Program-made: the position numbers and the translations under genes
DNA from: Campylorhamphus procurvoides
Lineage: Eukaryota > Chordata > Aves > Passeriformes > Dendrocolaptidae
Direction of reading: 5' to 3'
Assembly: GCA_013396655.1 (NCBI GenBank)
Contig: WBMV01000457.1
Coordinates: forward strand, 998,038-1,062,037
DNA: 64,000 bases
The notes under the pieces: model-generated
Databases searched by the model: none
The model's input: the letters and a program-made list of their open reading frames with translations, nothing else
What the model was told of the DNA's origin: nothing
Shown: in pieces, positions 9,956 to 21,412 of the stretch
How positions within the stretch are numbered: position 1 is the first letter of the stretch
Layout of the letters: every line of letters starts with the position of its first letter

Positions 9956-10985
9956 ACACCAGCTAGTGAGCTGTGGCGGGGCAGAGGCCGTCATGACTCC
10001 CTGCCCGGGCGGCTCTGGCTCGCAGGCGGAGGGGATGAAGCAGGTGTGCTGGGATGCAGGGCTGATCCGCCCTCCTGAGAGGTTCTGCCCGCTCGAAAAG
10101 AAGGAAGGCAACTCGAGGACCCGGCGGCTTTCTGGGGGGGTTTCACTTCTGGCCCTTCGGCTGCGTGACTGCGTGAGGGTTGGGTGAGCGGGGAAAAGGA
10201 TTGTGCCTGGATGTCTCTAGCGAGAGGAGCTCATTCCCAAAACTAAATGGTGAGGAACCACGCAGTGCTGCGCATGCAAACACGGCCTCGCACCAGCCGA
10301 GAGCGTACCCGGGCCTCGCTCCCCGGCCNGCATCCCGACCGGGCCGCGTGGGCGGGAGGGGGTGCGGGCAGGCAGTGAGACAGGGGTTCGGACTGGGGCT
10401 GGGACAGGCAGGGCGGCAGGGCTGGAACGGGGAGGGGGCAGGCAGGGGTAGATGCGGCTGCCCCACGCGCCCGCGGGTGAGGGTCGCGGTGCCAGCCCCG
10501 CCGGCTCTGCCCCTCCCTGTCGCCCTGCTGCCTTCCCGGCACGGGGCGGCACCGGGGCTCGGCTCAGCTCCGCGGGCTCAGCTGCCCGGGGAGGGAGGTG
10601 ACACCGGGACTGCGCTGACACAGTGCGTCTCTGCTCGGCTCCCCATCCCCCGCCCGGCACGCCCAGTAAGGAAGCGAACACGCCCCGGCGTCTATCTCTT
10701 CTATTTAGTTCTGATTTTTCGGTTCTCCGAGCTAAAGCAGCGGGAAGGACCTCGCGTCCCGCTTCCCTTCAGCAGCCTCAGTGGCAGGAGCGCTTCCCTG
10801 CTCTCTTTGCCGCCTCTGCCCGACCCCCCAGGTGCCCCAGCCCGGGATTCCCCGCATCTCCTTCCGAAGGAGCCGGCGCGGGTTGTCAGGCCGGGTCGGT
10901 GAGAGGAAAGGGAGGGGGATACAGCTTGGCTGTCCCTCAGGAAGCGAGTACCGCGCTCCTGGGGCCGGGAATGTGGGAAAGCGGT
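9956..10985. promoter_or_regulatory. Upstream CpG island, about 1.6-2.6 kb 5' of STMN2
   Basis: A kilobase of very GC-rich, CpG-dense sequence, with one ambiguous base at 10329. Its centre (10350-10450) has many GGG runs and repeated GGCAGG-type words. Open frames cross it on both strands, as expected from high GC, and none resembles a known protein. It may be a distal or alternative STMN2 promoter, a promoter for a divergent noncoding RNA, or a Polycomb-type regulatory island. Sequence alone cannot decide. Confidence 0.65.
10350..10368 (+). other. G-quadruplex motif in the upstream CpG island
   Basis: Four G-runs of three or more, separated by loops of 1, 1 and 3 nt, fit the canonical intramolecular quadruplex pattern. 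More GGG runs continue to about 10447. Confidence 0.7.
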
Positions 10986-13900
10986 GCAAGAAATTGCTTG
11001 GCAATCACTGTCATGTCAAATCTTGGCATTTATAGAAGCAGTTACCAGGCACTCCATACATCATTTCTGTTCCACTGACTGCCACCTTTTGATGTTGTGT
11101 TTCACATAAATTTTACAGGAGCATGAATTAAACTCCAGCATGTCCTAGCAAGGCTAGGACTAGTTTTCTTTCACAGTCTGGGTTCTTGATTGACACTAAA
11201 ATGCATTTGCAGCTCAGCCTACCTCCAGGTCTGTGGCTGCATAACTGTAGTTTTCATCCCACTTTTGTTGGACGCTTCTATGGCCTTGGCCAGATAGGTG
11301 AAAGCGTTTTGTTCATTTTTCCTGTTTTCCTCTTTTTTCCATTTGTTAGAAGGGGTTTTATTTTTTACCCCATTGCAGACAAAGGAGAAAGGAAGGTGGT
11401 ACTGGAAAGAAAAAATGGTTTGTGCAGCATTTTGAAAACAATTGCTGCTATGTAAATGAACTGCATTGGCATTGAAATACTGTGCATCACAGAGGTGGGA
11501 ATAGGTCACAAATCTTCTACTATGTGCCTGTGTTACGTGTCTGTGCTGCATAGGCTGGGAGGCTGTGGAGCCTTGTTTAGTTTTCTTAAGTAACTTGAGA
11601 AAGTCAGCTTTATTCTTAATGACTTTTGGGATCTTCTTTACACTTAGTCTTTGTCATTTAGAAAATGTAATGGACCTTATTTAGAGTTTAGAGGAGGTTT
11701 TTTTAATTTGGTTTGGTTGTTTTTTTAGTGTTTTTTTTTAACTCTCTACTTCTTTAGGCCTTCTTGATTGACTTCTCTTAGTGTCTATGCAATTTTAGAA
11801 GATTAACTAGTAATTAGTTAATGGTTATTTTGTTTACATCCCTATTGTTTCTGAGCTCTCACCAAGACCTATGGTAAAAGATATTGTTCAGACCATATAA
11901 TGAAGTTCTCAAAATTCAAAGAAGAATGGTGCTTATGCAACCTTAATTACTCTTCCTATACATTTATATAATAATACAGTTTTTAATTATATACTCACTT
12001 TTTCCCCCACCAGATTCTCTCTACATATATAACGAGATGGATGATACTCCCTTGATGAACACTATTTGATATTTTATTTTCATTTGGTTCTCACAAAAGG
12101 GTACCTTGACACAGTCCTCTGTGTCCTTGAAAACATGGGCACAATAAAGATTTTCTTGCGGGAATGTTTGCCAGAATATCTTCCTAACATGGGTGAATAG
12201 ATCTTTTGTCTAGCCTCACTCTTCACAGCAGGTGAAGTATAGATTAGAAGATATTAGCATAGTCTGTGTTTCAGTAAGAAGCTAAACTGTGCATATTTTA
12301 ATGTGAAATTTAGAGACTGCAAGTATATGGGTGTGTGATTTTCATAATCTTTGAAATGTTTTGCCTGTTTTTGGTAACTTTTTCTGAATTGCTCCATAGA
12401 ACTGCTTACACATAGCAAGCAGATGCAAAGCTGTGTACTTAATGCATAGGGAGGAAGAAAGAGCACAGATATGTATGTATAACCCTGTTTTGTATCTGAA
12501 GCATGTTTACCATTTTCTTCTTGAATGATATATTTCCCCATGGAATATTGTAGTTATAAAGCATTTCCATTAGCATTTCTCTGCTTCTGAAATTATGCTT
12601 TTTTTGCTGGGCATAGGCTGTCTAAAAATCATCTTGTTTAAGCTTGGTAGTGGCTTGATAAGCCAGCTGCAAACAGTGTCACCATTAGTGATTTCAGTTG
12701 CTGCTCATTCCACACACACTGGAATAGTGCAGCTTTAGCACTTGCCTGGTTTCATGCAGGGTTTTATACTTGCTTGGCTGCACATAATATTCCTTTCAGC
12801 AGCATTCAGGATCACCATGGGGAAGCTGAATAATGGTATTATGACATTTGTGGATTTTTTTTTTTAATTATTTTCCTAGAAATCTGTGAGCAATGGCTTA
12901 ATGCTAGCATGGGGATTGTACATAATAAGGTCTTCCTCAACATCTTTGTCCATGAGATGCAAGCTAGAGCTCTGTGAGGCCATGTGATGGGAGTGACTTG
13001 GTTGCATTTAGGCTCTGTGCTGTGCTGAAAATACACAAACCACTATAGGCCTGGTAGGAAAAGACTGGACAAATTCAGATGGAATCCAATTGTGTCGTTC
13101 TCAATGAGAACAGCAAGTGCATGAGACAGTGAAAACTGTTGTGTGGAATCAGACTAAGGGGCCATCTATCCCGTAGCCTGCAAATTGCATATCCTCCCCT
13201 TCCAAAGACCCACCAGATGATAGGATTTCCTACTCAGTGGCATTCTTACCTTGGGTGAACCCCTCATCAGCTCTTGGATGGGCAGTTTGGAGGGGAATCC
13301 CAGTGCCTCTGGAACTGTTTCGGCTTTCTCATCCTGACACATCTTTGGGTAGGCTGCCACTGGGCAGCCTCCCCACATCCTCAAATGCTTTAGTGTGCTC
13401 ACAGAAGTGCTGTTAGAGTTGCTCACTGTGATGTCCCCCTGTGATTCCCTACATTTCTAATCCTTTCACTCTCCTGTGTCTTTGTTTCCACTGCAATATT
13501 CCACCTGCCCCCCCCCCTCCCCAATTTTTTTCATCTTCAGTTCACTGTTCAGAGGTAAAGTCTTAGTTTTTATTTTTGTTAAGGGATAACCTGACACCTC
13601 TCTCTGAAATGAGGAGCTGTGTAGGAAGAGCAGCCAAAAGCACAGGCCTAGGACCAGCAGCAGAGAGCAAGCTCTTATTATTCTCCCTGTATATGCAGCT
13701 TGAGGCCTTCTTGTGGTCTCTACACATTTAGTTACCCTCTAGTAGTCCAGCCTCTCTTTATCATCACTGGTTGTAGGTGAACTTTGAGGGAAGGCTGAGA
13801 GCACAAGAAGCTTGCACCATACTTTCCCAGGGATCATTCCATCCCCTGACTGCTCTCAGGAAATGCCTGAGCCTGATACAATTTTGATACTCAGTCACCC

Positions 13901-16900
13901 TTGACAGATAATTTTTCTTCTACAGTATCCACAGTGTCCCGTGGCACTCAGTTCTTCGGGAGAGCTCCATGCTCTTTCATTTATTTTAAGCAGGTAACCT
14001 CCCAATACAGGTTACATTTATGTAGATGTGTTATAATAAGTACAATTTCAGTCCTTGAATCATAGGGTCTTCACCTTTTAAATTAACAAATAATGGAGGA
14101 AAGAATACCATATCGAATTCTCCTTTTAAAATGGGAGTAGTGGATGATGCAGAAGGAGTTAGACTAGACTGATGGGGAACAACGTCATCTGTTGCACCTG
14201 AGAGGTTCACAGTAAAATTTTCTTAGAATAACAGAAGTGCCAATGCCTATATTGAGCAGACCTAAATCACAAGTCATTAGAAGACCAGGAGGCCTAATTG
14301 GAAAGTGTCCTTCAAGTACCTTGCTCAAATAAGGTATATCCTGACAGTTTCTGATTTGTTTTCCTGATGGTCATTTTCTGAACAGCAAAATGCCTAGTCA
14401 GCAAGACCCCCATGCTGCACAGTGCCTTATTCACTTTGCTCTGTCTCCCTTACTGTTTGTAGTGAGAAAATACACAGCTATTTTAACTTTCTATTGCTGT
14501 TTTCGCTCTTCTTCAAATTGACTAAATTTCTTGTGACTGTTGGCTGGTTAGCAGCTGTTTCATCATGGCTTTTGTCACACAAAACCTTGGAGAAGACCAA
14601 CAGACCATTTGATGCTCAAAGTGTATTCTAGACCATTTTTCTTTATGTAGTCAGGCACATCCATAGATATGTTTTAGGACAATAAGTGTTATGTTATTGT
14701 TGGCTCTCAAATAAAAATCCAGTTCTTGATATCAGACTCATCATCTATTCTTTTTGCAAATAGAATTTATTTTGACTTAGTGATTTATCGCAATAAAGAC
14801 AACAGATGATGATAAAATAAAAATATTCTGAGGATGGATAAAACAGACTGAAGATATTAGTAGGGTGAAATTCACACTTAGAAGGAAACAACAGCAGAAA
14901 CCCACTTTGAGCATGGAGCGTAGGAAAGCATTTTTATTTCTAATCCTGCTCTTAGCACATTAAAAATTTACAGGAAATTTTATTTAACAACTGTTTTTGC
15001 TCACAGCTTTGCCAAACTTCAGTATCTTCATCAGACATTTTTAGTGTTGCATGTCCATTATCTTTTTTAGCAGTGTCTGTCTCATCTTTTGGGACTGAGA
15101 GCTGGTTGGGGAAATAAGAAAATGGAATGAACTAAATGCTAATTACAAAGAACACAAAGACAGGGTAACAACTGGATTAACAAGGGAAAATAGGTACTGG
15201 CTGGACAAAGAAGCTGCAATGAAGAAGCCTTTGGGAGCGTGGATAATTAGGGTCACAGAGGCAGACAAGAGAAAGAGTAGGGTTGTGAGACAGGACCTGG
15301 CATATGTTTGCTGAGGAGATGAAGGACAGGGATTTGTTGCATAATGTGGGGAGGTGGTTGCTTGGCAACCTTAATTTGGTCCCCTTATGATACATGGGTG
15401 ATCACATATTGTTTTGATGCACGATTTCTGGCTCTGTGCAGGATGGACCTTCTCTAGGGATGTACTGAAGCTGTGCAGGAGAGACGAGTGATGCCTGTGT
15501 GGCTCCTGCCTCATTTATTGCTTGAGCTGGGAAGTCATTAATGAATGAAGGAAAGGAGGAGAAAGAAAGATCATACAATTAAAATAATGCACTGTTGCAC
15601 AAAAGATACTTTTCCTATCCAGTGCTAATACAGACACTTCAACTAGTTCTGTGATCTCTGTGTGTGGAATCTCTAATAGTCTAATAACATCTAATTTTTA
15701 ATGACCCCTTTTAGAGTCCTAAATCCAATTTGCTCAGCAGTCACACCTGCAACTGATGCTGCAATGTCTGTGTTTGAAATATTATTAAATGCTTTTAAAT
15801 TACATCTTTAATGCCTCAGATATGAGGTCTAAAATCAATGAATACCTCTGCTTTTAATTTTTCTGTGCCTCCTTGTCCTGTATTTTAAACACCAATAGTA
15901 TCTTTTCTTTGCCACTGTGGATTTTTGTGAAGCTAAATTAATTTGCTTTTGTGCAGCACTCAGTTGTTGAAGTGATGAGCAGCACTGAGAAGCTCTGGAG
16001 GAAATGAATATTTCTCCCATCATAACACAATTGAGTAACGGGTAGTAAACAAAGCACAGGCCACACAGTGAGTTATAGGTGAAAGCAAAGTATTGATTAG
16101 CTCTTCAGTGGATGTAGCAGTGGTCCTATGCAAAAATAGTAATTAAAGATTGTAACATAGATACAGGATGTTATTATCACCCTTGTACAAGATAGATTTC
16201 CAAGAGAAGGATAAATAATTCTGCTGAGGGTAGAAGGTGGTGGAGTTTTTGGAGGCTCTTGCCTCTTGTGGGAATTTGCTCCAAACTATGCCCCATATAG
16301 TCACAGACTCTGAGCAGTATGGTTAGGTACACTAAGAGGGAATAGTGTTTGGGTGGATATTTAATTTGAGCCATGGAAAGTAGTGGCAATCCATTAACAA
16401 CTTGTGACTGGTTGGAGATTAAATAAACATCTTTAATACTACTGTTGGCAAGGAAAATACTTTTATAGTAGAGAGTTCATGCAGGTAGGGAGCAACAAGC
16501 TTAGTAACTCATAATAAATATAATTCAAAGTAAAAAAAGGTTGGTTTCCTTATGTGTTGACTTTTTATTTTGGTTATTTTTATACACGAGGTGACTTTTT
16601 GGTAGTGTCTGCTTTTATGCACTGTAGGTGTGAGGCTCAGTAGGAATTCAGTTTTTGAATTACATAAAATTTCTCCCCATGTCTGTTAGTTCAGCTCTGA
16701 ACTTACAAAAACCTGAGTCCCAGCTTTGTGACACAGGTGATGGTTCTGCTGTCTGGCATATATCTGTTCTGTCTCGCTTGTCTTTTCTTATTTTTATATG
16801 CAGCTCTGCAAATCCTGCCTGGTGCAATCCCATGTCACAAAGTGTTCCCTCAGTTTTTGTCTTGTAGCACATGAAGAAGGTGGTAAAAAACCTGTGCTCC

Positions 16901-17421
16901 CAGCAGCTTATACTAATTACACTTTTTGCTTTGCATAGCTGTTTCTGAAATTTGCATGTAATCACTATATTCAGAGGAGGAATGAATCTTTTTCACTAAA
17001 TCTTCAGACAAAGAAGTAAAAGGGAGTCTTATTAGACCACAGAACTTGAAAAGACCATAAGCTATTATTCATATGAGATAATTCAACAGCCAATTAAAGC
17101 AGTAACTCACTTTTATCTTTTCTAGGGCTGAAAAATTCCTGTCTGACTTCTGATTTTCTATTCAGTCAAATGCTATTAGATTCAAGTCATATAAGAGCTC
17201 TAAGTTTAGATAGAAAATTAAAAATATGCCCACCTTTGTAAATGGCTCCATGGTACATAGCCATTGTAACAAGCAAACATGCAAAATCACACTAGATTGA
17301 AACTCCCAGTTCAGCAGATGAATGAAACTGGTGAAGAGTGCATTTTCATGCTGGGTTTTAAACTTAGATTCAAATTGTTGAAAAATTCTTTGAAGTGCAG
17401 GGGTTTGGAGTGGACTTGCTA
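10986..17421. other. Intergenic, nothing recognised
   Basis: AT-rich unique sequence with small homopolymer runs, including a C-rich run near 13508-13521. I found no exon, RNA gene or recognisable transposon. Short open frames here have no family resemblance. Confidence 0.5.
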
Positions 17422-18213
17422 TATCACAGAATCATAGAATATCCTGAGTTGGAAGGGACCCACAAGGATCATTGAGTCCAGCTCCTTGCCCTGCATAAGA
17501 CCGTCCCCAAGAGTCACAGCCTGTGCCTGAGAACATTGTCCAAACACTTCTTGAACTCGGCCAGGCTTGGTGCTGTGACTACTTCCACAGGGAGCCTGTT
17601 CCAGCGCCCAACCACCCTCTGGGTAAAGATCCTTTTTCTAATGTTCAACCTAAACCTTCCATGACACAATTTCAGGCCATTCCCTCAGGTCCTGTCACTG
17701 GTCACCACAGAGAAAAGTGGTGCTTTCTTCTTTTCTTCCCCTCATGAGGGAATTGTAGACTGCAACGAGGTCTCCCCTCAACCTCCTCTTCTCCAGGCTG
17801 AAAGACCAAGTGCCCTCTACAGCCCTCTGATGCTCCTCATATGGCTTAAGCTCAAGGTCTTTTACCATCTTTGTTGCCCTCTTTTGGACATTCTCCAGTA
17901 GCTTCATGTCTTTCTTATATTGTGACACCCACCACTGCACACAATATTCAAGGTGAGGCTGCCCCAGTGCAGAGCAGAGCAGGACAATCCCTTCCCCCAG
18001 CTAGCTGGTGATGCTTTGCCTGATGCCCCCCAGGACATGGTTGGCCCTCCTGGCTGCCAGGACACTGCTGACTCATATTCAGCTTTCCATCAAACAGGAC
18101 CCCCAGGTCCTTTTTTCATGGCACTGCTCTCCAGCCTTTCATTTCTCAGTCTATGTACGTCCAGGGTTGCCCCATCCCAGGTGCAGAATATGGCACTTGT
18201 CTTTGTTAAACTT
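17422..18213 (-). mobile_element. CR1 LINE, 5'-truncated copy
   Basis: The plus strand begins with the reverse complement of the CR1 3' tip (ATCACAGAATCATAGAAT), followed by the usual GTTGGAAGGGACCCACAAGGATCATTGAGTCCA region. It then runs about 790 bp into decayed reverse-transcriptase ORF sequence. Similarity fades near GGCACTTGTCTTTGTTAAAC. This is 5' truncation, as in most CR1 copies, and the element is dead. Confidence 0.93.
17695..17940 (-). pseudogene. Remnant of CR1 ORF2, C-terminal end of the reverse transcriptase
   Basis: An 81-residue open stretch within the CR1 copy retains [18 protein letters not shown] and, further on, [15 protein letters not shown]. Both are characteristic of the C-terminal end of the CR1 endonuclease/reverse transcriptase polyprotein. 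It lacks the catalytic domains and is a fossil, not a gene. Confidence 0.85.
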
Positions 18214-21010
18214 ATTGCTCCAGAGAAGCTGCTAGATAGAGAAGTTCTGGATAGGTCATAGTGTTGATACTCTACAGATTACGGTGTCACTCAACTCATG
18301 AAAGCTTTTTATCTGAAGGGTGAAAAAGAAAGGTGATTGAGGGACGTTCCTGGGGCCCAAATGAGCTTGTAAGAGTGAAACAATCATTTTCTAGGGAAGA
18401 TTCAAATAGAAATCTACACTGGCAGATGAAGATGTATTCTATTGCTATCCACAGCTGTATTCTGTGGACTGCCCTAGCTTGTCAGCTTCCAAAAGCTGGT
18501 TGCTTTTAGAATAAAGTGTATTTTAGAATTATGAATATTTCATTACCCAAATTTTCAAAATTTAGAATACCACATTTATATGACGGCTTACAGTACAAAA
18601 TTCAGATGCTAGCCCAAAATCTTTTGCTGTCCTTGGTATTCTATCCCATCTTTAAAGCGTAAGTAACATTTTGATGCTGACTGAAGCTCGCAAAATAATT
18701 AAAAAAACCCCACAACTAAGACTGTAAACTCCTCTCTATTTTGGGCTGTTTCATTAAAACATTGCAGTGTATATCTGGCTTGAGATCATGCAATAGGGTA
18801 GTATGAATATAGCAATATGACTTTCAAGATGACAACTTTAGGCTTTTGGATTTACACATTGAATAGTTGGGGAATGATTAAGTTTTATCCTTTCAAAATG
18901 TGGATCTTCAAAAATGGTTGTTAGATGCCTGGTTAGCATTGAAATTCTGGGAACAGGACTCACTGAGCCAGAAAACTTTGATCTCCTTTAGCTGAAATCC
19001 TTGCTCCACTGACCTTCCTACCTTTGCAAATGAACAGAACAGAATGGTAGATCATAAATCCTCTTTCTTTCCTGTATTGAACAAATACACTGTTCACGAA
19101 GAGATGAAAAATCCATTAATATTCCTGAAAAATGTTTAGCTTATAATTTTTATTTCACTGTCGTCTGAGTTCATCTTCTGATTTGATTTGTGTATTTTTC
19201 TGGTTTAGTTTCTAATCCTTTTCCTGAAAAACCAAGATGACCTGGTCCCTGAAGTTTTTTGCTTTAAGGCATTATCTTAGGTCTTAGCTTTGTGTCTCTT
19301 CTCATTCCATTGCTGTCCTTTTTTAAACATATTTTTAAAAAAAGGATAGTAGGAACATATTATTCTAAAATGACCCCAGCAATGAGCTAAAACTGCCTCT
19401 CTGCTTTTATCCATTTCTTTTAACATATTCAAAAACTCTATTAGTTTTTCTTGTCATAATGTAGCTGCTCTTGAGAGTTCATGGAATTTGTCCACTGGGA
19501 CTTGCAGAAACCTTTCAGACTCTGCTTTCCAGATTGTTGTTCTCTGGTATGTTAGACTGCCATTTTCTGGATCCGTATGTTTGTATTGGAACATATTAAA
19601 ATGCAAATTTATTTTATTTGCAAAAATAACAAATTTATTTTTCTACATATTCATTCCTATAGTGATGTTTTAAAATTAACTAATAGAAAAAACAAAAAGT
19701 ATTCTTTTACATCTGATTTTTATCAGTGTTGCTTCATCAAGGATTGCTTCATCAAAGAAATTTACGTCTCCTAAATAGTTTTATATTCATACGTAGGTAA
19801 ACATAAGATGACTGAAGTTAATGAGAAATGCTCTCTGACTTCACTAGAAAAAGCCATAAGGTCCTCAGTAGGCCATTCCATGAGCATGAAAATATTTCAA
19901 TGTGGAAATGTTAGCAAAGAACTGGGGCATACTGTCATCCTGCTAAGTACTATGTTTTTAATTCTGTGAACTGTTTCATTAATTAGACCTATTGAAGGTG
20001 CAGTAAATACTCCAGTCAATAGGATGTCATCAGTTCATAAATTTTTAAATCTGAAAAAGTCTATTGCTTTCTCTGAGTCATTCTGCAAGTAATTATTTAG
20101 GAAATTGCAAATTTTATTAGTATTTTTGTATCTTCTAATATCAGTTTAATATTCCCGTTTAGATTACTTAAAAGTGAAGCTTCACATCTGATTTAAAGTA
20201 GGTCCTCCCTAGAAAGTGCCTCTTTTGATAAAGATGCTGCACCTGCTATTGCTTTCCTCTGTATCTCTGGTTAATCAGCCTTTAGACATTTAATGTTGTC
20301 ATATATATTTAGAGCATTTCCAAAAATTGAAAGCTCAAATTAGTTCAAGTTAAAGTGTATCTTATAGAAATCTGTTGTATGAATATAATGAATTCATATC
20401 CCTTGTGATCTTTTTCATGATATTGCTCAAATTCTAATTCTTAAGCCTGAGTAAATGCATTTTTTTAAAACTGGAATCCTGGGTATAAATATGGATCAAT
20501 GAAGTATTCCTGTATTGCCAAAACAGTTCTGATTCCAGTCATTGGGTTTTACTTGCAGTCCTTCTGCTGGTAATAGATTTCACAAATGGAAGAAATTCAA
20601 TTGTCTGAAAGGGCGATAAGAATCCTGAACAGCAAAAGGAATGCAGCATCCATCATTTCTGAGAAACCATGTATCTCTATTGCTAAAAAGGAGTAATTTC
20701 AAAAGTAAATACGGCATATTTTGGAGAGCTCAGATTTTCAATTGAGTAATGCATTTAAATTGGCATTATTAAACATCAATTGTGGCAGCAGTGATTCTAA
20801 AATGAGAATCATCAACTAAAAGTTTGCAAAATTCAGTAGGTTTGAACCCATACAGTACAGCCCAGGCTCTTTTTTAATCACAGTAGTCATCTCTCTCACC
20901 ATTGTAGCACTAGGATGAAAGCTTTTCCTATGTGTATGGTGGTTTTACAGGCTGAGAAGTTGCTTTGAATAGCCTCTGCAGAAGAAGGAACTGCTGCATA
21001 AAATTATTTT
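18214..21010. other. Intergenic, nothing recognised
   Basis: AT-rich unique sequence between two CR1 copies. I can support no gene, RNA or repeat. Confidence 0.5.
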
Positions 21011-21412
21011 TTCATAGAATCATAGAATAGTCTGAGTTGGGAAGGACCTTAAAGATCATTTAGTTCCAACTCCCCTGCCATGGGCAGGGTGACCTTTCAT
21101 TAGATGAGGTTGCTCAGAGCCCCATCCAACCTGGCTTTGAACACTTCCAGGGATGGGGTATCCACAACTTCTCTGGGAAACCTGTTCCAGTATCTCACTG
21201 GATACTGGAACTCTCACTACCTTCAGAGTAAAGAATTTCTTCCTAATATGTAATCTAAACCTACCATCCTCCAGCTTAGAGCCATTGTGCCTTGTCCTAT
21301 CATGCCCTTTTAAAACATCCCTCCCCAGCTCTCTTGTAGCCCCCTTTAGGTACTGGGAGCCTTCTCTAAGGTCTCCCTGAAGCCTTCCGTTCTCCAGGCT
21401 TAACAACTCCAT
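21011..21412 (-). mobile_element. CR1 LINE, short 5'-truncated copy
   Basis: It starts with TTCATAGAATCATAGAAT and the conserved GACCTTAAAGATCAT block, and runs 400 bp through the 3' UTR into the end of ORF2. The minus-strand frame still shows LENGRLQGDL and HIRKKFFTLKVV, corresponding to the [10 protein letters not shown] and RKNFFTVRV motifs of CR1. It contains a local inverted duplication at 21185-21210. Confidence 0.93.
21185..21210. repeat. 10-bp perfect hairpin inside the CR1 copy
   Basis: TTCCAGTATC and its exact complement GATACTGGAA flank a 6-nt spacer. Other CR1 copies lack the second arm, so this looks like a small insertion of about 19 nt templated by the neighbouring sequence. 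Confidence 0.8.

Noticed and set aside
10180..10902. 240-residue plus-strand ORF in the upstream CpG island
   Set aside because: High GC removes stop codons. The translation is low-complexity Arg/Pro/Gly/Ala with an ambiguous base inside and no family resemblance.
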